This document shows, one piece after another, positions 34,491 through 42,686 of a stretch of DNA of 64,000 bases. Positions within the stretch are counted from its first letter, which is position 1; each line of letters starts with the position of its first letter. The position numbers and the translations under genes are program-made. The notes beneath the pieces were generated by a model. That model did no database searches and was not told where the DNA came from. It worked only from the letters and a program-made list of their open reading frames with translations. Source of the DNA: CAYSCW01 sp964429795 (GTDB lineage: Bacteria; Acidobacteriota; Aminicenantia; Aminicenantales; Aminicenantaceae); contig CAYSCW010000005.1 of NCBI GenBank assembly GCA_964429795.1, forward strand, positions 1 to 64,000, written 5' to 3'.

Positions 34491-36395
34491 TTAGAATAAC
34501 AACAAATATCCTATAAACAGAGTGGCTCCCAGAAGGAAGACCAGGGCATAATCTTTGAGCAATCCGCTCTGGAGATAGCTCAGGATTTTTCCAGAAAAGT
34601 TGGTGACTGAAGCCGTGCCGTTGAGGGCTCCGTCGATGACCTTAAGGTCAAAATTATCATATATGATTTCTGAACCCTTAACCGTAGAGTTGACGAAGAC
34701 GGCATTATAGATTTCATCTACATAATATTTGTTGTAGAGGAGCTTGTAGATTGAAGGAAAGCGGGCCACAAGCTGGTGGGGGATCCGGGGCTTTCTGATG
34801 TAAAAGACATGGGCGATGTAAATTCCAGCAAGAGCAACTGCCACTGAAATAAGAATCAGCAGCCATTCTGTGTTCAATTCTAAATGTGCCTCATGGGGGA
34901 CTTTGATCACCGGCTCCAGGAAACGTTCGAAGAAGTTGAGGTTCTTGCCGAAAACAACAGGAAGCCCCACATAACCAGCGATAACAGAGAAAAAGGCCAG
35001 AATCACCAGGGGAATGGTCATCATCGGCGGAGATTCATGGAGATGCGCCTTGGCATCAGGTTCCAGACGCTCCTCCCCGTGGAAGGTGAGGAAGATGAGG
35101 CGGAACATGTAGAAAGCGGTCAGGACGGCTCCCATAACCCCCAGAACCCAGACAAAATATTGGCCGCTCGAATAAGCCTTGGTAAGTATAGCATCCTTGG
35201 AGAAGAACCCGGAAAAGAACGGAACTCCGGCGATGGCGATAGCTCCCACAAGAAACGTGGGGTAGGTGAGGGGAAGGTATTTGCGCAATCCTCCCATTTT
35301 TTGCATATTCAGCTCTCCCGAGAGGGCATGCATGACGCTTCCTGCCGCCAAAAAGAGAAGGCTCTTAAAGAAGGCGTGGGTGTAGAGATGAAACATCCCC
35401 GCCGCATAAGCACCCACTCCGCACCCGATAAACATGTATCCGATCTGGGAGATGGTGGAATAGGCCAGAACCCTTTTGATGTCATTCTGGGTTAAGGCCA
35501 TGGTGGCTGCATAGACTGCTGTCAGAGCACCGATGATGGCCACGATCTGGGCTGCCACTCCAGAGAAAGTGTAGAGAAGGTTCATCCGGGAGACCATATA
35601 AACTCCAGCGGTGACCATGGTCGCTGCGTGAATGAGGGCGCTGACAGGTGTAGGGCCTTCCATGGCATCGGGAAGCCAGACATAGAGAGGAATCTGCGCT
35701 GATTTACCTGTCGCTCCCACAAACAGCAGAATAGCGATCAAGGTGGCGGCTCCCTGAGTTAAGGCTCCACCAGAGATGGCGCTGTTGATGGCGGTGAATT
35801 CCACACTTCCGATGAAAAGGAAGACGAAGAAAATGCCCAGGAGAAAACCCGCATCCCCGATCCGGTTAACGATAAAAGCCTTTTTTCCGGCATTGGCCGC
35901 AGAATGTCTTTCATACCAGAAGCCGATGAGCAGGTAGGAACAAAGCCCCACTCCCTCCCAGCCGATAAACATCAACACCATGTTGGAGGCCATGACCAGG
36001 AGAAGCATGGCAAAGGTGAAGAGATTCAGATAGGTGAAGTAGCGTGTGTAACCTTCATCCTTAGCCATGTAACCTACTGAATAGACGTGAATGATGAACC
36101 CGACTCCGCTTACTACAAGGGCCATCACAACCGATAGGGAGTCAAGCTGGAGGGAGAGGTTAGCCTCAAAGCTTCCGGAATGAATCCAGGAAAACAGAGT
36201 CTTGATCAGGGGGAGTTTATCTTGGCCTGTCTGGAGAAGCCCTGCAAACGAGATAAGCGCGATAACAAACGAGGCAAAAACAGAGAAGCAGGCCTGGAAA
36301 GAGACGTATTTCTTGGGAAGCACCCTTCCGAAGACGGCTAAAATAAGAGTGCTCAGGGCTGGAACAAAGGGAATAAGCCAGAAGATCTCAGTCAT
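34491..36395 (-). CDS. nuoL: NADH-quinone oxidoreductase subunit L
   Basis: 634 residues with about 16 transmembrane segments. FIGWEGVGLCSYLLIGFW, GKSAQIPLYVWLPDAMEGPT, PVSALIHAATMVTAGVYMVS and IKRVLAYSTISQIGYMFIGC mark NuoL, and the long C-terminal lateral helix region is present. Largest proton-pumping subunit of complex I. Starts one base after nuoK stops. Confidence 0.96.
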   Translation of the reverse strand: MTEIFWLIPFVPALSTLILAVFGRVLPKKYVSFQACFSVFASFVIALISFAGLLQTGQDKLPLIKTLFSWIHSGSFEANLSLQLDSLSVVMALVVSGVGFIIHVYSVGYMAKDEGYTRYFTYLNLFTFAMLLLVMASNMVLMFIGWEGVGLCSYLLIGFWYERHSAANAGKKAFIVNRIGDAGFLLGIFFVFLFIGSVEFTAINSAISGGALTQGAATLIAILLFVGATGKSAQIPLYVWLPDAMEGPTPVSALIHAATMVTAGVYMVSRMNLLYTFSGVAAQIVAIIGALTAVYAATMALTQNDIKRVLAYSTISQIGYMFIGCGVGAYAAGMFHLYTHAFFKSLLFLAAGSVMHALSGELNMQKMGGLRKYLPLTYPTFLVGAIAIAGVPFFSGFFSKDAILTKAYSSGQYFVWVLGVMGAVLTAFYMFRLIFLTFHGEERLEPDAKAHLHESPPMMTIPLVILAFFSVIAGYVGLPVVFGKNLNFFERFLEPVIKVPHEAHLELNTEWLLILISVAVALAGIYIAHVFYIRKPRIPHQLVARFPSIYKLLYNKYYVDEIYNAVFVNSTVKGSEIIYDNFDLKVIDGALNGTASVTNFSGKILSYLQSGLLKDYALVFLLGATLFIGYLLLF

Positions 36396-36396
36396 T

Positions 36397-36699
36397 TTAT
36401 CCTTTCATCAGCCTGATGTCTTCGGATTTAATTGTTTTTTTCTGCCTGAAAATGAGAAGAATGATGGCCAATCCCACAGCAGCTTCAGCTGCGGCGACCG
36501 TGATGATAAAGAAGACGATCACCTGTCCGTCTAAGGAATTGGCCGCCCTGGCCAGTGTGATAAATGCTAAATTGGCAGCATTGAGCATCACTTCGATGGC
36601 CATAAACATGGTGATCAGATCTTTTTTGATAAAGAAGGCTACGGCACCGAGCACAAAGAGGATGATGCTCAGAGCAAGAAAATAGCTTAAAGGTATCAT
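36397..36699 (-). CDS. nuoK: NADH-quinone oxidoreductase subunit K
   Basis: 100 residues, three transmembrane helices, with the family segment FMAIEVMLNAANLAFITLAR including the conserved membrane glutamate, and a second membrane glutamate in ITVAAAEAAVGLAIILLIFR. Overlaps nuoJ by four bases. Confidence 0.95.
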   Translation of the reverse strand: MIPLSYFLALSIILFVLGAVAFFIKKDLITMFMAIEVMLNAANLAFITLARAANSLDGQVIVFFIITVAAAEAAVGLAIILLIFRQKKTIKSEDIRLMKG

Positions 36700-37193
36700 T
36701 CTTTTTCTGTCTTTTTGACCAGCACGATGGCTCCAACCAGAGCAGCGATGATCAAGATCGAAGTGATTTCAAAGGGATAAAGGTATTTTGTAAAGAGAAG
36801 ATGCCCAAGTTCTGAGGGGCCGCCTATTTTTTCTGCAGAGGGTGCCCCAAGCAGGGAGAAGGCTCCTTTGGCTGCAAAAATAAGCTCAATGATAAGAATC
36901 ACAGCGAGTACGAAAGAGAGGTAGAGCGTCCATTTTTTCTTCTCAGGGGGAAGGCCGCGGCGCAGGTTGATCATCATGATCACAAAGATAAAAAGGACCA
37001 GGATTGCGCCGGCATAGATGATGATCTGGACCACAGCGATAAAAGGAGCATCAAGCAGACCGAAAAGCCCGCCTAACGATGCAAAGGCAAGGACAAGAAG
37101 AAGAGCGTTATACGCTTGATCTCTGACGATGATCATCGCCAGGACCGAGCCGATGCACAATGCAGCAAGCAGAAAGAATAGGAATTGGCCCAT
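36696..37193 (-). CDS. nuoJ: NADH-quinone oxidoreductase subunit J
   Basis: 165 residues from ATG 37193 (MGQFLFFLLAALCIGSVLA); the frame is open to 37223. It has FIAVVQIIIYAGAILVLFIF, the highly conserved pi-bulge helix of NuoJ, and a hydrophobic C-terminal helix (ITSILIIAALVGAIVLVKK). It is the first gene of this block; no nuoH, nuoI or peripheral-arm genes precede it. The upstream neighbour is tRNA-fMet on the opposite strand. Confidence 0.92.
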   Translation of the reverse strand: MGQFLFFLLAALCIGSVLAMIIVRDQAYNALLLVLAFASLGGLFGLLDAPFIAVVQIIIYAGAILVLFIFVIMMINLRRGLPPEKKKWTLYLSFVLAVILIIELIFAAKGAFSLLGAPSAEKIGGPSELGHLLFTKYLYPFEITSILIIAALVGAIVLVKKTEKE

Positions 37194-37294
37194 TTTTGAG
37201 TTCCCAATTATATTTTTTGGCAAGACTACATGTCAAGAGAAAATTGGGGCCAGGCCTTGAAAACTTGAATTAACGAGAGCTTCAATTTGATTTT

Positions 37295-37322
37295 TTGACA
37301 AATCAATTAGATTTGCTATAAT
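37295..37322 (+). promoter_or_regulatory. Consensus promoter for tRNA-fMet
   Basis: TTGACA and TATAAT, both perfect, are separated by 16 bases. The -10 element ends 12 bases before the mature tRNA 5' end. Confidence 0.85.
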
Positions 37323-37333
37323 ATCGTCTGTAT

Positions 37334-37410
<77 letters not shown>

Positions 37411-37592
37411 TCTTATTCTCCATTTTTCCCTGAGAAATCTTTGATTTAGCTTGGTCTTTCATTTTGTCACCCTTATCCACAATTAGGCGTTTTTAGTCAA
37501 AATCTGTTACGTATTTGCGTGTGTTAATTTTTATCCTGCCTGATACACCCTATAAAATCAAGGCATATAGGGACGTCATATTCCGTTTTCGC

Positions 37593-37622
37593 TTGACATT
37601 TTCTCATGTGAAATTATATTAT
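37593..37622 (+). promoter_or_regulatory. Putative sigma-70-type promoter
   Basis: TTGACA is followed after 18 bases by TATTAT (one mismatch to consensus). It lies 30 bases before the 22-codon frame and would also drive the hybrid kinase. Confidence 0.6.
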
Positions 37623-37651
37623 AAAAAAATCAGCAGTAAGGGTTACTAGAT

Positions 37652-37717
37652 ATGAAATGCCCCAAATGTAATACATACAATCTCAAAATGCAATATATTG
37701 CAATAGTTTTGCTATGA
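37652..37717 (+). pseudogene. Possible broken 5' end of a zinc-ribbon/TPR protein gene
   Basis: The frame reads MKCPKCNTYNLKMQYIAIVL and then stops. MKCPKCxTxN is the usual start of zinc-ribbon proteins with kinase and TPR domains, which in some lineages end in the LWKDADPG...EDARKRLA tail. Just such a tail is found at 39891-40013, on the other side of the kinase gene. Similarity is only ten residues, so this is suggestive. Confidence 0.35.
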
Positions 37718-37815
37718 TTTAAAAAGGGTTCTGCGAATCCCAAATGGATTAAGACTTTGAAGAGAAAACATTTCCGGATATTTAGAAATAATATCTGAGC
37801 AAAAGGAAAGAAGAA

Positions 37816-39558
37816 ATGAGAGAAATGGGAATCGATATATTAAAGGAAGCCCCCTGGGGCACTCACTTATGTCAATTTTATAAAAGTAAAGAAGATTTAA
37901 TTGAGATTTTGGTACCTTATTTCAAAACAGGATTAAAGAATAATGAATTTTGCATGTGGGTTACTTCAGAACCTTTAACCGTTAAAGAAGCAAAAAATTC
38001 ATTAAGAAAAACGGTAGAGGATTTAGATGATTATATCGAGAAGGGCCAGATAGAAATCCTTGATTCTAGCCAGTGGTACACCAAATCAGACAGATTTGAG
38101 GCTAATGAGATACTGGAGGGATGGGTCAAGAAAGAGGAACAAGCTGTTTATAGAGGATTTGATGGGCTTCGCCTTTCAGGAAATACTTCTTGGCTTGAGA
38201 AAAAGGATTGGAAAAATTTCTCTGAATATGAAGAAACGGTAAACAATATTATAAATAATTATAGGATGATTGTGATATGTTCCTATTCTCTAGATAGATG
38301 CGGAGCAATTGAATTGATAGAAGTGGCAAACAATCATCAATTCTCTATTATAAGGCGTGAGGGTAAATGGAAATTTATTGAAAGCTCTGAGCATAAGAGG
38401 GTGCAGAAAGTTATGGAGGAGAGTGAGGTGTTCAATTTTATATTATTCCAGTACAACCCCATCGAAACTATAGTCGTAGACACTGAAGGAAGAGTGGTTA
38501 GAATCAACTTGGCAAAAAAGAAATCAGGGGATATGTTGCCTAGAATAGCAGATGTAATGTATAAGGATTGGCCCGAAAAGCATAAGATTGATATGCACGC
38601 TGAGTTGATGGAATGTATCAGGTCGGGTAAAACAAAAAGGTTTCCTGAAGTAAAATATGGTGATAAGATTTTTACCATTGTGATAGCTGGTTTTCCCAGA
38701 GGAGCGATTATAACATCTCTGGACATCACCGAGCGCAAGTTCGCAGAGGAAGAAAAAAAGAGTCTTCAGATTCAGCTTATTCAATCAGAGAAAATGGCAG
38801 GGATTGGAACTCTGGCAAGTGGCATTGCTCATGAATTCAATAACCTGCTTCAGGTAATGAGAGGACATACTGAATTTGCTCAAAGAACAGAGAAGCCCGG
38901 AGACATGAAAGATGCATTAGATATCGTTATAGACACAACCGATAGAGCCAAAAATATTATTGAAGATTTATTATCTTTCTCAAAATCAGAACAATCAAAA
39001 AAAGAGCTGTGTAATGTTACAGAGCTGATAGAAACGATTCTTTCACTAACTGAGGAGCAGCTTAAAAAGCGCAATATCGAAGTGGTGAGGAAATATGAAA
39101 AAAGGCCTTATGTAGAGGTGAATAGGGGAGAGATACGGCAAGTTTTTCTGAATATGGTTACGAATGCCAGAGATGCGATGTATTCAAAAGGTGGGAGGTT
39201 AGAAATAAAAATCAGATGTGTTAAGGAAAATGTTGAGGTAAGTTTCACTGATACAGGGATAGGAATAGAGAAAAAAAATCTAAGCAAGATATTTGAGCCT
39301 TTCTATACGACTAAGGGAGCTGTTGGAGGTGAGAATAGAATTCAAGGTGTAGGGCTTGGTTTGTCTGTTTCTTATGGAATTGTGGAGAGACACGGCGGAA
39401 CGATTGAAGCAGAAAGTAAGGTAGGGGAAGGCACTACTTTCACTGTTAAATTACCAGTGAAGGGAGTAAGGGCTGAAGAAAGAGAAACGAAAATTGAAGA
39501 GAGGAGAAAAAAGAAAAAACTCGAGCCTCGGAAAATTTTGGTAGTGGATGATGAGTAA
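37816..39558 (+). CDS. Sensor histidine kinase with MEDS sensory domain (receiver domain cut off by an in-frame stop)
   Basis: 580 residues. The N-terminal ~180 form a MEDS domain (GTHLCQFYKSKEDLIEILVP, CMWVTSEPL, GQIEILDSSQWY, RMIVICSYSL), proposed to sense one-carbon or hydrocarbon compounds. A short PAS-like region follows (~205-310), then HisKA (MAGIGTLASGIAHEFNNLLQ, phospho-His in AHEFNN), and HATPase (NMVTNARDAMYSKGG, FTDTGIGIEKKNLSKIFEPF, GVGLGLSVSYGIVERHGG). The protein ends RKILVVDDE, the first nine residues of a receiver, then TAA. The receiver continues in the same frame downstream. The gene is visibly more A+T-rich than its surroundings. Confidence 0.88.
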   Translation: MREMGIDILKEAPWGTHLCQFYKSKEDLIEILVPYFKTGLKNNEFCMWVTSEPLTVKEAKNSLRKTVEDLDDYIEKGQIEILDSSQWYTKSDRFEANEILEGWVKKEEQAVYRGFDGLRLSGNTSWLEKKDWKNFSEYEETVNNIINNYRMIVICSYSLDRCGAIELIEVANNHQFSIIRREGKWKFIESSEHKRVQKVMEESEVFNFILFQYNPIETIVVDTEGRVVRINLAKKKSGDMLPRIADVMYKDWPEKHKIDMHAELMECIRSGKTKRFPEVKYGDKIFTIVIAGFPRGAIITSLDITERKFAEEEKKSLQIQLIQSEKMAGIGTLASGIAHEFNNLLQVMRGHTEFAQRTEKPGDMKDALDIVIDTTDRAKNIIEDLLSFSKSEQSKKELCNVTELIETILSLTEEQLKKRNIEVVRKYEKRPYVEVNRGEIRQVFLNMVTNARDAMYSKGGRLEIKIRCVKENVEVSFTDTGIGIEKKNLSKIFEPFYTTKGAVGGENRIQGVGLGLSVSYGIVERHGGTIEAESKVGEGTTFTVKLPVKGVRAEERETKIEERRKKKKLEPRKILVVDDE

Positions 39559-39885
39559 GAAATGTGTAGGATGTTCTCGAAAATTTTATTTTCAGAGGGC
39601 CACTAAGTGCAATCTGCATTAACTGGAAAGCAAGCCATAAATCTGGTTAAGAAGAAGTATTTTGATGTTGTGTTTTTGGATGTTATCATACCCGGAATTC
39701 CGGGTGATGAGGTGCTTGAAAAAATTAAGAAAATCTCGCCGAGGACAAAGGTAGTCATGATAACAGGTAGTTTAATGAAGGAAGATTCATGGAGTAAGCT
39801 TAGACAGAAAGGTGTCTATGGATATATACAAAAGCCCTTCAATATAGAAAACATCAACAATTACATTGTTAGTCTAGAAGATTGA
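39559..39885 (+). pseudogene. Remainder of the receiver domain, in frame with the kinase but after TAA stops
   Basis: In the same frame as the kinase, after TAA (39556-39558): EMCRMFSKILFSEGH, a second TAA (39604-39606), then VQSALTGKQAINLVKKKYFD, VVFLDVIIPGIPGDEVL with the phospho-acceptor Asp, VVMITGSLMKED and GYIQKPFN with the conserved Lys. Apart from two stops the whole receiver is intact. A GTG at 39607 could start a partial receiver but would lack the acidic pocket. Two separate ochre mutations, or recoding, are needed to explain it. Confidence 0.8.
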
Positions 39886-39890
39886 ATAGA

Positions 39891-40013
39891 TTGGCTAGCC
39901 TGTGCATTAAGGGCTTTATCAGAAAATTCCTTTCCCTCTGGAAAGACGCTGACCCTGGCCTCCCTGAGGTTAAGGATGCCAGGAAGAGGCTGGCGCGGCT
40001 GAAGGGCAAGTAA
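39891..40013 (+). pseudogene. Orphan C-terminal end of a TPR-type protein
   Basis: An open stretch without a start reads KGFIRKFLSLWKDADPGLPE, then VKDARKRLARLKGK and TAA. The LWKDADPG-x-x-EVxDARKRLA tail is known to me as the end of long zinc-ribbon, kinase or cyclase proteins with TPR repeats. Only the last ~40 residues remain, beginning about six bases after the kinase receiver ends. Confidence 0.6.
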
Positions 40014-40028
40014 TTCTCCTAATGCCTG

Positions 40029-40090
40029 ATTAGTAGAGTACCGGTCTTACAAACCAGGGGTCAGTGGTTCGAACCCAGTACCGCCCACCA
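40029..40090 (+). pseudogene. 3' fragment of tRNA-Val (anticodon TAC)
   Basis: TAGTAGAGTACC (D-arm), GGTCTTACAAACC (anticodon TAC), TTCGAAC T-loop and CCGCCCACCA 3' end are present. The 5' acceptor strand GGGCGGT is absent and the T-stem has a mismatch (AGTGG against CCAGT). A 3' tRNA fragment like this is typical of the far end of an integrated element. Confidence 0.75.
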
Positions 40091-40574
40091 GGGAAATTTT
40101 AACATTCTTTGCCTTATTTTTAACTTTATTGGCTGTAATTTGGTATGCATGTGAATCACGGAAGTTGAGGATGGAAACAATAAAACAAACAGAATTGAGT
40201 CTAATGTATTGAACAAATATAATGGATAGACTGCAAGGATAAAATTTAAGTAATTCTGACCTATGCTTGGGAAGCAAAAGACATTATGCTTTGGATTTAA
40301 CCAATCGGAACAGGAAACGAATCAACCGAAACCTCCAACCAATACTTTCTACAGCAAACATCTTAACAAGTTCCTGGAGTTTTTTGTATTTCTTTTCTAT
40401 TATGTAAATAGTTTTAATTCAATTTGCTAAGAAATAGATGAAGATCTTTAGGCGCAAGGGATGAGAAAGCGTAACCTCTTAATCTGGGTGCTATTTTTAC
40501 GGTCATCTTCTGGGCTTTGGCGCGATTCGCAGGCTAATCTATTGAAGTTTCGATTCTGGACAACTTTCCCGTTA
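40091..40574. other. Non-coding stretch carrying the left copy of a direct repeat
   Basis: About 480 A+T-rich bases downstream of the aldehyde oxidoreductase stop. The only feature seen is the 36-base sequence at 40314-40349, which recurs at 43475-43510. Minus-strand open frames here have no recognisable content. Confidence 0.5.
40314..40349 (+). repeat. Direct repeat, left copy (flanks the aldehyde oxidoreductase genes)
   Basis: 36 bases beginning GAAACGAATCAACC; 31 of 36 match the copy at 43475-43510 in the same orientation. A shorter related piece (CCTGAAACCTCCAAACC) is near 48804. Confidence 0.65.
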
Positions 40575-42662
40575 TTATTCTTTTCCGATCTTGCTGTTTC
40601 TCTCGAGTTCATCAGCCACATAACCCAGCTCGAGTGATTCCAGCGTGCTTCGTGTGGGATATCCTGAGCTCTCATCCCAGCCCTGGAGGCGATAGAATCG
40701 TGTTTTAAATTCATCGAATTTGTTCTTGTCCAGCTTTCTCCGGGAATAGCCGTAGTAACCCCATTTTCCATTCTCTTTACCAGGCATATATGCGTTAGGG
40801 ACATCAGCGGGGAAAAGCGGTATCTTTTCATATACGTTATCAGCGAAATGAACCATATCCCTGTGACGACCCTGAAGGGTCCAGATGGCATGGTCCAGAT
40901 TCCAGATCTTGCGGCCCAGATCTATTCCATCCTGAAAGGAAAAGTCCTTTCCCGTTACCGATTTTACATATTTTGGTTCAGCAATTCCGGTTGATCCAAT
41001 CTTATCAGGTCTGTGAATATTCACAAAATCGGGCCAACGGCTATCGCAGAAAAGCATGGATTGTTTCCAGAATCGGGTGTAATACCGCTGCCAGGAGACC
41101 ATTTTGGCCATGTGCTCTGAATAGATGTTATTCTCGCTGAAATCGAGCATATCCAGGTCACCTTGAAAGGGAACCATTTTGTCGGTTACGATTTTCACGA
41201 CTTCTTCTGCAGTCAAACTGGGTTCTCTACCCGAGCTTTTGGCATTGGAAGCCTCCCATTTAATCCAGTCAAAATCGTGCTCATTGATGTCCCTGTCGCC
41301 CAGCAACGTGCCGTAGCCCCAATAAACCTGAGCTCTAGGCTCCTTGTGTATCGGTATACCCCAATAGGGAAACGCAAGTATGCCGCTATCCAGATCCTGT
41401 TTTCTTCTTCCCCACTTTTCGGCTGCCCTGACAAATCCTTCAGAAATATCTCTGCCGAACTGGTTTTCATTGCCGTTACCATCGTTACCATAAGCGAGCA
41501 TCTTCACAAATTGCTCAACAAACTCCTTACTTCCATACTTGCTGAAATCCAGAGGGCAATCAGGGATTTTAGCTGTCTTCAACCGACCAGTCTGCTGAAG
41601 AATACGGATATACAACAAACCAAAACACAGTTCAACAGCATTGAGGCCGTATCGATTGATCAGATCACTGGCTGATCGCTGGATATCAAGGCTTCTGGCG
41701 TCCCAGTAAAAAACAGAAGAAAAGCATGAGGCTTCATTACCTGAGGCGTCTTTGTATCTGGCCCGGCAGCCAGAATGACATCCCAGACAAGCCTGGGGTC
41801 TTTGACCAATTTTCGGGCGGCCTCTTGCCCACAGTATGATAGGCGCAGGCGGGCTTTGAAATTGAAATGAGCCCCAGGTTTCTCTCAAATGGGCAAGATC
41901 AAAGGCGTAATTTTCCTTCTGCCATAGTCGAGCTGCTATGAGCATTTTTGGGTTGTTGATTCCCACCTGCCCGGTTCCGATCACACTGATCGCCTTAAGA
42001 TTTTTTGACCCAAAGATAGTCCCAAAACCACCTTGTCCCGCAGCATTACTGGCATCATGAATCAGGCAGGCTAACCGGCTCTGATTCTCTCCGGCCGGAC
42101 CGATGGTAACCACCGCCGGACGCTGGGTTGTCTTACCTTCTTCTTTGCCGGAAGGACTGTTCCAGTCGCCATATTTCCCGCCCGCAGCCACTTCCTCCCA
42201 GATAGTTTTCTGGCAATCCCATGTTTCCTTACCCCAAAGCGATAAAGGAGCACAGTCCCTTATTCGAACATTGCCATCTCTAATGTCAATCCAGACCGGT
42301 TTGTCTGCTTTCCCTTGAATGACAACCCCGTCCCACCCGGCAAACTTAAGCATGGCTGAAAATCTGCCGCCAAAATTGCTTCGTGTAAACCAGCCGATAG
42401 GATAGGATTGGACCCCGATTCCCTGGGCCTCTGTCCTGCCCGAAGCGGCTGGAACCAGGGTTCCGGATAGTGGAGAGGTCATCAAGGTAACCACATTAGC
42501 CGGATCAAAACCATCAATTGTTTTATCTTTGACCAGGTCAAAAAAGATAGCCGACCCCATACCATGTCCCCCCATCCAATGTTGGTATATGCTGGTGGGT
42601 ATGGCGCCGACTTTTCGTTTAGTTAAGTCCAATCTTAGTATTTTTCCTGCGTAACCGTTCAT
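40575..42662 (-). CDS. Aldehyde:ferredoxin oxidoreductase, tungsten/molybdenum pterin type
   Basis: 695 residues, a little longer than classic AOR (~605-625). N-terminal domain: GYAGKILRLDLTKRKV and MGGHGMGSAIFFDL, then SGRTEAQGIGVQSYPIG and NAAGQGGFGTIFGSKNLKAI. The [4Fe-4S] motif CLGCHSGC (C-x2-C-x3-C) is at about residue 298, with a likely fourth Cys in LFCDSRWP. It should oxidise aldehydes (or reduce acids) with bis-pterin tungsten. No signal peptide is visible. The gene follows a Tat-exported four-cluster protein after 24 bases, which resembles the AorA/AorB pairing where a ferredoxin-like partner accepts electrons. Confidence 0.9.
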   Translation of the reverse strand: MNGYAGKILRLDLTKRKVGAIPTSIYQHWMGGHGMGSAIFFDLVKDKTIDGFDPANVVTLMTSPLSGTLVPAASGRTEAQGIGVQSYPIGWFTRSNFGGRFSAMLKFAGWDGVVIQGKADKPVWIDIRDGNVRIRDCAPLSLWGKETWDCQKTIWEEVAAGGKYGDWNSPSGKEEGKTTQRPAVVTIGPAGENQSRLACLIHDASNAAGQGGFGTIFGSKNLKAISVIGTGQVGINNPKMLIAARLWQKENYAFDLAHLRETWGSFQFQSPPAPIILWARGRPKIGQRPQACLGCHSGCRARYKDASGNEASCFSSVFYWDARSLDIQRSASDLINRYGLNAVELCFGLLYIRILQQTGRLKTAKIPDCPLDFSKYGSKEFVEQFVKMLAYGNDGNGNENQFGRDISEGFVRAAEKWGRRKQDLDSGILAFPYWGIPIHKEPRAQVYWGYGTLLGDRDINEHDFDWIKWEASNAKSSGREPSLTAEEVVKIVTDKMVPFQGDLDMLDFSENNIYSEHMAKMVSWQRYYTRFWKQSMLFCDSRWPDFVNIHRPDKIGSTGIAEPKYVKSVTGKDFSFQDGIDLGRKIWNLDHAIWTLQGRHRDMVHFADNVYEKIPLFPADVPNAYMPGKENGKWGYYGYSRRKLDKNKFDEFKTRFYRLQGWDESSGYPTRSTLESLELGYVADELERNSKIGKE

Positions 42663-42686
42663 TCGGTATTCCTCCGATTGCTCTTT

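Larger units (their letters stand above)
37411..37815 (+). other. A+T-rich region between tRNA-fMet and hybrid kinase
   Basis: About 400 bases. It holds a good promoter (37593-37622) and a 22-codon frame (37652-37717) that looks like the broken start of another gene. The sequence just before the kinase gene (AAAGGAAAGAAGAA) gives its ribosome-binding site. Nothing else recognised. Confidence 0.55.

Noticed and set aside
32000..36000. Long plus-strand frames (120-203 codons) opposite nuoL, nuoM and nuoN
   Set aside because: All are antisense to conserved complex I genes and have no family features.
40047..40277. 76-codon minus-strand frame over the tRNA-Val fragment
   Set aside because: Its end is the complement of the tRNA fragment and includes the peptide GGTGFEPLTPG commonly predicted falsely across tRNA genes.
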